A stretch of 64,000 nucleotides of DNA, from assembly GCF_037861325.1 (NCBI RefSeq), contig NZ_JAFELW010000002.1; one strand, written 5' to 3'. Position numbers and translations under genes: made by a program. This document shows positions 42,391-49,927 of the stretch, piece after piece. Source of the DNA: Riemerella anatipestifer_F. GTDB taxonomy: Bacteria; Bacteroidota; Bacteroidia; Flavobacteriales; Weeksellaceae. The number at the start of each line of letters is the position of its first letter. Position 1 is the stretch's first letter. Below the pieces are notes generated by a model that was given only the letters and a program-made list of their open reading frames with translations, was not told where the DNA came from and made no database searches.

Positions 42391-43490
42391 AAGTAATTGT
42401 TTCTGCTTTCAGTAATTTATATACGGACCAAAGGATAGAAAAAGTTTGTCAGACCCTTCATGACAACAACTACAAAATAGAGCTCATCGGAAATGATTGG
42501 GGAGGAAGCGGAGCAATGGAACGTCCTTATCCTTTTAGTAGAATACACATCAAATCCAAAAGCCTCCGTGGAGCATACCTTGAGTTCAATAAAAAACTTT
42601 ATGCTGAATTACTAAAAAAAGCGGACAAAAATACCATCTTACACGCTAACGATATAGATGCCATACTCCCCAACCTTTGGGTTTCCAAAAAATTAGGCAT
42701 TCCTCTTATTTTTGATAGCCACGAAATTTTTACCGAAATGCCTGCCATTAAAGGAAGGTGGACTCAAAAAATTTGGCAAATGGTAGAGCGATATTCGCTT
42801 CCTAAAATCAAATATATGATGACGGAAAGCGAAAGCTACGCCCAATGGTTTAGAGAACGCTATCCTGTAAATCCTGTTGTAGTGCGAAATATCCCTAGAA
42901 AAATCACTACACCTATTACCCTACCTCAAAACACTCCAAAAGTGATTTTATATCAAGGAGTCATCAACCAATCCAGAGGCATAGACAAAGCTATACAAGC
43001 TTTAATCTACATTGATAATGTAATTTTTAAAATTGCAGGAGACGGTCCTAAAAGAAAGGAATATGAAGCATTGGTTGAAAAATTAAATCTAAATCATAAA
43101 GTTTCATTCTTAGGCAAGCTACATCCTACGGAGTTGAGAAAACTCACTCAAACGGCAGATGTTGGTCTTAGCATTGAAGAAAACGGAGGTGTAAGTTACC
43201 TCTATTCTCTACCGAACAAAGTAGCAGATTATATACAGAGTAAAGTCCCACTCGTGATGATAAATTTCCCTGAAATGAAGAGGGTTTATAACGATTTTAA
43301 AGTGGGAGAAATAGTAGATTCTCACGACCCAAAAGCACTCGCTGATGCCATAACCCGTGTGCTAGAAAAGGGACGACTGCACTATCAATCTGAACTAGAA
43401 AAAGCCGCCGAAGCTCTATGCTGGGAAAAGGACGAGGAGAAAATCCTTTCGCTTTATCATCAAGTAATTACAGAATCAAATATCGTATAA
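42387..43490 (+). CDS. Family 4 glycosyltransferase
   Basis: A 367-residue GT-B enzyme. VIVSAFSNLYTDQRIEKVCQ is the N-terminal acceptor domain, PLIFDSHEIFTEMPAI is the linker motif, and ILYQGVINQSRGIDKAI starts the donor domain. GDGPKRKEYEAL and LSIEENGGVSYLYSLPNKVADYI (EX7E-like) bind the nucleotide sugar. Probably surface glycan synthesis. Downstream of the overlapping small membrane protein. Confidence 0.87.
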   Translation: MKVIVSAFSNLYTDQRIEKVCQTLHDNNYKIELIGNDWGGSGAMERPYPFSRIHIKSKSLRGAYLEFNKKLYAELLKKADKNTILHANDIDAILPNLWVSKKLGIPLIFDSHEIFTEMPAIKGRWTQKIWQMVERYSLPKIKYMMTESESYAQWFRERYPVNPVVVRNIPRKITTPITLPQNTPKVILYQGVINQSRGIDKAIQALIYIDNVIFKIAGDGPKRKEYEALVEKLNLNHKVSFLGKLHPTELRKLTQTADVGLSIEENGGVSYLYSLPNKVADYIQSKVPLVMINFPEMKRVYNDFKVGEIVDSHDPKALADAITRVLEKGRLHYQSELEKAAEALCWEKDEEKILSLYHQVITESNIV

Positions 43491-43535
43491 AAACATTTGT
43501 ATAATGTAAATTCATAAGTTTTCATTTTTAAATGC

Positions 43536-43543
43536 TATTTTTG
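43536..43543 (+). promoter_or_regulatory. -7 box of rpiB
   Basis: TATTTTTG, an exact TAnnTTTG match 31 bp upstream of the rpiB ATG. Confidence 0.45.
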
Positions 43544-43573
43544 TGGAAAGTCTAATAAAAATTTATCTTAAAA

Positions 43574-44005
43574 ATGAAAAAAATTGCTATCGCTTGCGAC
43601 CACGCTGGGTTTGAATACAAAGAGTTTATCAAAAAAGAATTAGCCAACGAGTACCATATTACCGACTTTGGCACAAATTCTGCTGACTCCGTGGATTATC
43701 CAGATTTTGTACATCCTGCAGCGAGTTCTGTAGAAAACGGTGAAAACGAAATGGGCATACTCATTTGTGGTAGTGGGCAAGGTGTACAGCTTACTGCTAA
43801 CAAACACCAAGGCATTAGATGTGCGTTGTGTTGGATGCCAGAGCTTGGAGCCTTAGCTAGACAGCATAATAATTGCAATATGGTAGCCGTTCCTGCTCGT
43901 TTTATTTCAAAAGAATTGGCACTAGAAATCATCAAAACATTCTTAAATACCGAGTTTGAAGGAGGGAGACACCAGAATAGAGTGTCCAAAATAGCATTTT
44001 GCTAA
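43574..44005 (+). CDS. rpiB: Ribose 5-phosphate isomerase B
   Basis: A 143-residue isomerase interconverting ribose 5-phosphate and ribulose 5-phosphate. IAIACDHAGFEYKEFI and GILICGSGQGVQLTANK carry the phosphate-binding and catalytic Cys/Ser residues. ARQHNNCNMVAVPARFIS is typical of RpiB/LacAB. It precedes rnr by 66 bp. Confidence 0.95.
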   Translation: MKKIAIACDHAGFEYKEFIKKELANEYHITDFGTNSADSVDYPDFVHPAASSVENGENEMGILICGSGQGVQLTANKHQGIRCALCWMPELGALARQHNNCNMVAVPARFISKELALEIIKTFLNTEFEGGRHQNRVSKIAFC

Positions 44006-44071
44006 AATCTAACAAAATTTACCATCACGACCCTCTAACAAATTCTTAATCATAAAAAACACATATCAAAA

Positions 44072-46237
44072 ATGGCAAAGAAAAAAAAATACATATCAAA
44101 AAAAAATGAGGGAAAACTAAAGGATTTAGGAAGACAAATCCTTAGTTTTATGAATAAGCAATCTGCTAAAATATATAATTACAAACAGATAGCTGATGGT
44201 ATAGACTACAAAAACCCTCGCCAGAGAGAACAGGTTATACAAGCCTTACACAAACTCTTAGCAGACGAGAGAATAAAAGAAGTAGAAAAGGGTAAATACA
44301 TTATCGACCTTAAAATAAAAGATACCCTAACGGGAATTATAGATTTTAACCACTCTGGCAATGCGTATGTAAGAGTAGAAGGTTTAGAGGAGGATATTTT
44401 TATTCACTCCAAAAATGTAAAAGATGCCTTACAAGGAGACAAGGTTCTTATTGTAACCTATCATTTCAAATCAAAAAAGCTAGAAGGCTCTGTAATAGAA
44501 GTTCTTGAGAGAAACCGTGAGGAATTTGTAGGTACTTTTGAATTTATAAAACATAAAGATTTTGGATTTGTGGTTTGTGATAAAAAGCAAATCAACACTG
44601 ATATTTTTGTACCACGAAACAAAATCAACGGAGCTAAAGATGGCGATAAAGTAGTGGTAAAAATGGTAGAATGGAACCCTACCGAAAAGAATCCGCACGG
44701 AGAAATCGTTAAGGTGTTAGGAACTCCTGGTAGCCATGAGACTGAGATACATTCTATCTTAGCGGAATATGGACTTCCTTATGCTTTCCCAGAGGAAGTA
44801 GAGAAAGAAGCAGATGCCATAGACCGAGAGATAAGAGACGACGAGGTTAAAAAAAGATGGGATATGAGAGGTATTTGCACCTTTACCATAGACCCAAAAG
44901 ATGCTAAAGACTTTGACGATGCTCTTTCCATAAGAAAGTTAGAAAACGGAAACTGGGAAATCGGGGTACATATTGCCGATGTGTCCCATTATGTTGTTCC
45001 CAACACATTGTTAGACCAAGAAGCCTATCAGAGAGCCACTTCGGTCTATTTGGTAGATAGAGTAGTACCTATGCTTCCAGAAGTACTTAGTAATGAGGTT
45101 TGCTCACTTCGTCCTAACGAGGACAAATATACCTTCTCTGCTGTATTTGAACTCAATGATAAGGCAGAAATAAAGAAACAATGGTTTGGACGCACCGTAA
45201 TACACTCCGACAGAAGGTTTACCTACGAAGAAGCCCAAGAACGCATAGAAACAGGCAAAGGAGATTTAGCCGATGAAATTTTAACCTTAGACAGACTCGC
45301 TAAAATCCTTAGAGAAGAGCGTATTAGAAAAGGAGCTATTACTTTTGACCGAAGTGAAGTCAGATTTAACCTAGATGAAAACAACGAACCTCTAGGCGTT
45401 TATTTCAAGGTAAGCAAGGACTCCAATCATCTTATAGAAGAGTTTATGCTACTCGCCAACAGGAAGGTATCTGAGTTTATTTCTCTTAACGAAAAGGGAA
45501 GCCCTACTGGCAAAACCTTCATCTATAGAGTACACGACGACCCAGACCCTACCAAACTAGAAGCATTAAGGGATTTTGTAGCCACTTTTGGTTATAAAAT
45601 GAATCTCGCTAACTCTCAAAAGGTAGCGGAAAGTATGAACGAACTTCTAAAATCCGTTAAAGGTAAGGGCGAAGAAAATATGATTGAAACCCTTGCAATG
45701 CGTTCTATGAGTAAGGCAGTTTATTCTACCGAGCCAATAGGACACTATGGTTTAGGATTTGAGTATTATACCCACTTTACTTCTCCTATCCGCCGTTACC
45801 CTGACCTTATAGCTCACCGACTATTACAGCACTATTTAGACCAAGGCAAATCTCCCGACAAAGCAGAATACGAAGAAAAATCTAAACACTGTTCTGCAAT
45901 GGAACGCCTAGCTGCAGATGCCGAAAGAGATTCTATTAAATTTATGCAAGTTAAGTTTATGGAGAAACATCTTGGCGAAGTATTTACTGGCGTTATTTCT
46001 GGCGTTGCTGAATTTGGTTTCTGGGTTCAAATCCCAGAGAATGGTGCCGAAGGCTTAATAAAACTAAGGGATTTAATGGACGATTCTTATCAGTACGATG
46101 CCAAAACCCATGCTGTCTATGGTAGCAGAACAGGCAATAGCTATCAACTAGGAGACACCGTTAAAATTAAAGTAATGAAAGCAAATCTCATCCAAAAACA
46201 ATTAGATTTTAAGATTATAGAAAAGACTGAAAACTAA
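44072..46237 (+). CDS. rnr: Ribonuclease R
   Basis: A 721-residue 3'-to-5' exoribonuclease. A basic N terminus precedes cold-shock-like OB domains (about 80-230). The RNB catalytic domain starts at FTIDPKDAKDFDDALSI, whose Asp cluster binds magnesium, and continues to HYGLGFEYYTHFTSPIRRYPDL. A C-terminal S1 domain (about 630-710) begins GEVFTGVISGVAEFGFWVQI. It degrades structured RNA. Followed by a clear terminator. Confidence 0.95.
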   Translation: MAKKKKYISKKNEGKLKDLGRQILSFMNKQSAKIYNYKQIADGIDYKNPRQREQVIQALHKLLADERIKEVEKGKYIIDLKIKDTLTGIIDFNHSGNAYVRVEGLEEDIFIHSKNVKDALQGDKVLIVTYHFKSKKLEGSVIEVLERNREEFVGTFEFIKHKDFGFVVCDKKQINTDIFVPRNKINGAKDGDKVVVKMVEWNPTEKNPHGEIVKVLGTPGSHETEIHSILAEYGLPYAFPEEVEKEADAIDREIRDDEVKKRWDMRGICTFTIDPKDAKDFDDALSIRKLENGNWEIGVHIADVSHYVVPNTLLDQEAYQRATSVYLVDRVVPMLPEVLSNEVCSLRPNEDKYTFSAVFELNDKAEIKKQWFGRTVIHSDRRFTYEEAQERIETGKGDLADEILTLDRLAKILREERIRKGAITFDRSEVRFNLDENNEPLGVYFKVSKDSNHLIEEFMLLANRKVSEFISLNEKGSPTGKTFIYRVHDDPDPTKLEALRDFVATFGYKMNLANSQKVAESMNELLKSVKGKGEENMIETLAMRSMSKAVYSTEPIGHYGLGFEYYTHFTSPIRRYPDLIAHRLLQHYLDQGKSPDKAEYEEKSKHCSAMERLAADAERDSIKFMQVKFMEKHLGEVFTGVISGVAEFGFWVQIPENGAEGLIKLRDLMDDSYQYDAKTHAVYGSRTGNSYQLGDTVKIKVMKANLIQKQLDFKIIEKTEN

Positions 46238-46246
46238 TTTAATACT

Positions 46247-46284
46247 AAAGGGTTATCTCTCCAATAATAAGATAACCCTTTTTA
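46247..46284 (+). terminator. Terminator of rnr
   Basis: AAAGGGTTATCT (46247-46258) pairs with AGATAACCCTTT (46270-46281), then TTTA. It lies 10 bp beyond the rnr stop. Confidence 0.88.
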
Positions 46285-46314
46285 CTTTAAATATATCCCA
46301 AGTTTCTTCTACGG

Positions 46315-46719
46315 CTATTTTTTAAGCAGCACAAACTTAGCCAGTCTATTACCCACCAATTCCTCTTTGTACAAACCAAAATCTTTGATTTCGTACTTTT
46401 CTATATCATTACAAATTTTTCCTTTGGCGTAGACTTCGTTATGATTTGCACTATCTATAATGAATTTCCTATCTAAACATTCTAAAAGAATAAAATTACC
46501 TTCTTGCTTCCATTTCCCTGTGGTGATTTGAGCACACGAAGTTAATGTATAAGTACCGTCTTGCTTCAGCTCGAGATTAAGATCTAGCACAAAACTACCA
46601 TACCTCACTTTATTAAAACAACTATTCTTAGGCGAGGCATACTCTCTAACCACCGACTGCTCAAATTTACTTGGCGAAGTGCAACTAAGTATTGTAAATA
46701 ATAGTATAATAAACTTCAT
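46315..46719 (-). CDS. Hypothetical small lipoprotein
   Basis: A 134-residue protein with lipobox TILSC (Cys13), start chosen at the ATG at 46719 to give the signal peptide MKFIILLFTILSC. The mature part contains LKQDGTYTLTSCAQITTGKW, a lipocalin-like strand pattern seen in small Bacteroidota lipoproteins. Function unknown. A large palindrome lies upstream. Confidence 0.65.
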   Translation of the reverse strand: MKFIILLFTILSCTSPSKFEQSVVREYASPKNSCFNKVRYGSFVLDLNLELKQDGTYTLTSCAQITTGKWKQEGNFILLECLDRKFIIDSANHNEVYAKGKICNDIEKYEIKDFGLYKEELVGNRLAKFVLLKK

Positions 46720-46827
46720 AAACCAAAATATATCAAACACTTTCACCCACAAATATAATAATTATCACTTCTAATTAACTATAATTTCACTTTTTTTGCG
46801 TGAGGGCGAAGGGCATTGTGGGAGCTC

Positions 46828-46876
46828 ATTTTACGATAAAGGTTCGGAGCAAAGCTCCGAACCTTTATCGTAAAAT
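46828..46876. repeat. 49-nt perfect palindrome in a GC-rich intergenic island
   Basis: A 23-bp arm (46828-46850) pairs without mismatch with 46854-46876 around loop AAA; the core is GGTTCGGAGC-AAA-GCTCCGAACC. Outside it, GGGCA (46811-46815) can pair with TGCCC (46883-46887). No T-run follows on either strand. The surrounding 150 bp are clearly richer in GC than the neighbouring genes. It looks like a dispersed palindromic repeat rather than an ordinary terminator. Confidence 0.6.
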
Positions 46877-46957
46877 AGCGACTGCCCGAAGACCGACCCT
46901 AGCCTAAGGTAAAGCCAAGAAGAGGGGCACGCCCAAAACTTATTTACAAAAAATTTT

Positions 46958-47701
46958 CTAAGTAAGCATTCCGCCATCTACATTAAGCACCTGCCCTGTA
47001 ACATAACTAGATAACTCGCTACCTAGAAATACGCACACATTCGCTACATCTTCTGGCTGACCTCCTCTTTTCAACGGAATGGTTTCTCTCCAGCCTTGCA
47101 CTGTTTTTTCGTCTAGTGCTGCCGTCATTTCTGTTTCTATAAAACCTGGAGCGATGGCGTTGCAACGGATATTTCTAGAGCCTAACTCTAACGCAATAGA
47201 TTTAGTAAATCCGATTACCCCAGCTTTAGAGGCTGCATAATTCGCCTGACCTGCATTTCCTTTGATACCCACCACGGAAGTCATATTGATGATAGAGCCT
47301 CCTCTTGCTTTCATCATTGGTTTGATAACGGCTTTGGTTAGGTTGAACACCGAATCTAAATTAACCTTGATAATGGTATCCCAATCTTCTTTGGACATAC
47401 GCAACATGAGGTTGTCTTTGGTAATCCCTGCATTATTAACCAAAATATCTATTTTACCAAATTCTGCTAAAACTTCTTCTACGAGCTTTTGAGAGCCTTC
47501 ATAATCCGAAGCATCGCTTTGGTAAGCCTTAGCTTTGGTTGTCTTATTAAGTTCTGCCTCTAGAGCTTGTGCCTTATCTACAGACCCTGCATAAGTGAAT
47601 GCTACCTGTGCTCCTTGCGCTGCGAAAATCTCGGCAATACCTTTTCCTATACCTCTGGTAGCTCCTGTAATGAGGGCTACTTTTCCTTCTAATAATTTCA
47701 T
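46958..47701 (-). CDS. fabG: 3-oxoacyl-[acyl-carrier-protein] reductase
   Basis: A 247-residue short-chain dehydrogenase. The NADPH motif is ALITGATRGIGKGIAE, followed by LVNNAGITKDNLMLRM, catalytic Ser in NMTSVVG, and YAASKAG (Tyr/Lys). It ends SSYVTGQVLNVDGGM, a FabG C terminus. It reduces 3-oxoacyl-ACP in fatty acid elongation. Preceded by a -7 box, 48 bp from rsmI. Confidence 0.93.
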   Translation of the reverse strand: MKLLEGKVALITGATRGIGKGIAEIFAAQGAQVAFTYAGSVDKAQALEAELNKTTKAKAYQSDASDYEGSQKLVEEVLAEFGKIDILVNNAGITKDNLMLRMSKEDWDTIIKVNLDSVFNLTKAVIKPMMKARGGSIINMTSVVGIKGNAGQANYAASKAGVIGFTKSIALELGSRNIRCNAIAPGFIETEMTAALDEKTVQGWRETIPLKRGGQPEDVANVCVFLGSELSSYVTGQVLNVDGGMLT

Positions 47702-47730
47702 ATATCTAATTTTATTTTTTGTTCTCTAGT

Positions 47731-47738
47731 CAAATGTA
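47731..47738 (-). promoter_or_regulatory. -7 box of fabG
   Basis: Read leftward this is TACATTTG, an exact TAnnTTTG match 30 bp upstream of fabG. Confidence 0.4.
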
Positions 47739-47749
47739 ATGATATTTTT

Positions 47750-48424
47750 CTAAATGCTATTATTGATGACTAAAACGATTTCTCCCTTTAAAGTTTTAGA
47801 TTGAGAGAATGCAATTAGTTCATCTATACTACCTCTCTTGGTCTCTTCAAATTTCTTGGAAATCTCTCTACTGAGGCTCACCCTAGTATGTTCTCCAAAA
47901 AAAGTTTTAATTTGTTCTAATGTAGTATTAATTTTATGTGGACTTTCGTACAATACCACTGTCCTTTTTTCCTCTGCTAATTGCTTGAGTTTAGTTTGTC
48001 TGCCTTTTTTAGGTGGAAGAAAACCCGCGAATACAAACTCATTATTGGGTAAACCAGACACTACCAAAGCAGGCACAAACGCCGTTGCTCCAGGCAGACA
48101 AATCATTTCTATATCATTGTCAGCACAGGCTTTTGCTAAAAGATAGCCTGGGTCTGATATACCTGGCGTTCCTGCATCCGTTATCAAAGCGATATTCACT
48201 CCGTTGTGTAAGTCTTGTATCACTTTATCAGTCGCTTGATGTTCGTTGTGTAAATGGTAGGATTTTAGTAGCTTAGCTATCTCGTAATGTTTTAGCAACA
48301 CTCCCGAAGTTCGGGTGTCTTCGCAGAGGATATAATCCACCTCTTTGAGTGTTTTAATTGCTCTAAAAGTCATATCCTCCAAATTCCCAACAGGCGTAGG
48401 AACAAAATATAAAGTACCTGACAT
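47750..48424 (-). CDS. rsmI: 16S rRNA (cytidine-1402-2'-O)-methyltransferase
   Basis: A 224-residue tetrapyrrole-methylase-fold enzyme. It starts LYFVPTPVGNLEDMTFRA, followed by LCEDTRTSGVLL and ALITDAGTPGISDPGY, the RsmI S-adenosylmethionine site. CLPGATAFVPALVVSGLPN and SREISKKFEE complete the signature. It modifies C1402 in the decoding centre. It is 3 bp downstream of the acidic protein gene and co-transcribed with it. Confidence 0.95.
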   Translation of the reverse strand: MSGTLYFVPTPVGNLEDMTFRAIKTLKEVDYILCEDTRTSGVLLKHYEIAKLLKSYHLHNEHQATDKVIQDLHNGVNIALITDAGTPGISDPGYLLAKACADNDIEMICLPGATAFVPALVVSGLPNNEFVFAGFLPPKKGRQTKLKQLAEEKRTVVLYESPHKINTTLEQIKTFFGEHTRVSLSREISKKFEETKRGSIDELIAFSQSKTLKGEIVLVINNSI

Positions 48425-48427
48425 ATA

Positions 48428-49270
48428 CTACAAAAATTTATTCTCTACCAACGCCCACAATCTCTGAGCGTACTCATCTACCTTACCCCAATTTCTTTCG
48501 TAATAAACATCACTCAGGTATTCTCTAGCTTGTTCTATATCATCAAAAGAATTCAACTTTTTGATAACTTCGTTCATATCCACTTGGCTATTATCAAACA
48601 ACACCTTTAGGAAAGCCAATCGGTCGTTAAAATCAAGTTTAAAATCTTGTCTAGGTTTACTCGGTGTTGCCAAAGGTTCTACCTCCTCTGGAGCCGCCGT
48701 TTCTTGTTTTGGTTCTGTAATAGTTTCTTCATCAAATAAAGACTGTACCGAAAGCCCTTTAATATGTGCTAACTTTATTTTCTTATCTTGCTCTTCGGAT
48801 ATTTCCTCTTCTTTTTCTTGATTTTCCTCTTGTTGCTCTTCTGCACTTTGTGGTTCGTTATTTGCCACCGACTCCTCTAGCTCCAGTACCTCAAACTCTT
48901 CTTCCTTGGCATTAGCAAATTCAAATTTTAATTCTTCTACAACTTCAGTAGAAGCTGGTGTTTCTATTTCTAACTCTACTTCGTGTAACTCCTCTACTTC
49001 TATATGATGATTAGTTTCATCTACTACAACGGGTAACTCTTCAAAAACAGTTTTTTCTTCTTGATTATCATCAATTTTATTAACCTCATTTAAACTTAAT
49101 TCTACCTCATAATCTTTAAGTTTTTTGAGAAAAATAAGATTCTCATAGAGAGAAGATACTAAGTTTTCTTTTTCTAAAAAATCTTCGGAATTATTTATCG
49201 CTGATAGATTATCTAACAAGGCTTTACATTCTTCCCACACTTTTTCTTCCGTATAATTGAAGTTTACCAT
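48428..49270 (-). CDS. Acidic conserved hypothetical protein
   Basis: A 280-residue protein with a predicted helical N-terminal domain (about 1-70), a very Glu-rich central region (about 75-180) that is probably disordered, and a basic C-terminal domain (about 205-280: DFKLDFNDRLAFLKVLFDN, then NWGKVDEYAQRLWALVENKF). No signal peptide or membrane helix. Similar Glu-rich proteins lie between tdk and rsmI in flavobacteria. Function unknown. Divergent from tdk. Confidence 0.75.
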   Translation of the reverse strand: MVNFNYTEEKVWEECKALLDNLSAINNSEDFLEKENLVSSLYENLIFLKKLKDYEVELSLNEVNKIDDNQEEKTVFEELPVVVDETNHHIEVEELHEVELEIETPASTEVVEELKFEFANAKEEEFEVLELEESVANNEPQSAEEQQEENQEKEEEISEEQDKKIKLAHIKGLSVQSLFDEETITEPKQETAAPEEVEPLATPSKPRQDFKLDFNDRLAFLKVLFDNSQVDMNEVIKKLNSFDDIEQAREYLSDVYYERNWGKVDEYAQRLWALVENKFL

Positions 49271-49294
49271 AATGTTTCGTTATTAAAAAATCCT

Positions 49295-49302
49295 TAATTT
49301 TG
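49295..49302 (+). promoter_or_regulatory. -7 box of tdk
   Basis: TAATTTTG, an exact TAnnTTTG match 31 bp upstream of the tdk ATG. Confidence 0.45.
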
Positions 49303-49333
49303 GGGTGCTTTATTTTTACGGCTAAAATAACAA

Positions 49334-49921
49334 ATGTTTTTAGAAAATACAATCAATCACGCAAAACAAAGTGGATGGATGGAGGTCATCTGCGGTTCTA
49401 TGTTTTCTGGAAAGACCGAAGAGCTCATTCGTAGGCTTCGTAGGGCAGAGATGGCAGGACTTAATGTCGAGATTTTTAAACCTAAACTAGATACCCGATA
49501 TTCCGAGGAAGATGTGGTTTCTCACAACAGAAATAAAATAAGAAGTACAGCGGTGGATACGCCCAACGAAATCTTATTACTAGGTTCTAATTGTGATGTG
49601 GTAGGCATAGATGAAGCTCAGTTTTTTGACCAAGGCATCGTAGAAGTAGCCAACCAACTAGCAAACAACGGTGTAAGAGTGGTAATTGCAGGGCTTGATA
49701 TGGATTTTAAAGGCAGACCTTTCGGACCTATGCCCTATCTTATGGCAACGGCAGAATATGTTACCAAAGTACACGCCATATGTAAAAGAACAGGCAACCT
49801 TGCTAATTACTCTATGAGAACTTCCACTAGTCAAGATTTAGTAGAACTAGGTGAAACTGAAAGCTACGAAGCCGTAAGCAGACGCGTTTTTGTAGATGAG
49901 TTTTTAAATAAGAAATCCTAA
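49334..49921 (+). CDS. tdk: Thymidine kinase
   Basis: A 195-residue type II thymidine kinase. The P-loop is GSMFSGKTEELIRR, followed by GIDEAQFFD (catalytic Glu) and GLDMDFKGRPFGPMP (lasso). The CxxC zinc pair common near the C-terminal lobe is incomplete here (AICKRTGN), as in several Bacteroidota versions. It salvages thymidine to dTMP. It is 6 bp upstream of murF-alr. Confidence 0.95.
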   Translation: MFLENTINHAKQSGWMEVICGSMFSGKTEELIRRLRRAEMAGLNVEIFKPKLDTRYSEEDVVSHNRNKIRSTAVDTPNEILLLGSNCDVVGIDEAQFFDQGIVEVANQLANNGVRVVIAGLDMDFKGRPFGPMPYLMATAEYVTKVHAICKRTGNLANYSMRTSTSQDLVELGETESYEAVSRRVFVDEFLNKKS

Positions 49922-49927
49922 CAGTCC

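Noticed and set aside
43668..43684. A second GG-N10-GC sigma-54-like sequence (TTTGGCACAAATTCTGC).
   Set aside because: It lies inside the conserved rpiB coding region (FGTNSAD) and has no downstream gene start or terminator, so it is most likely chance.
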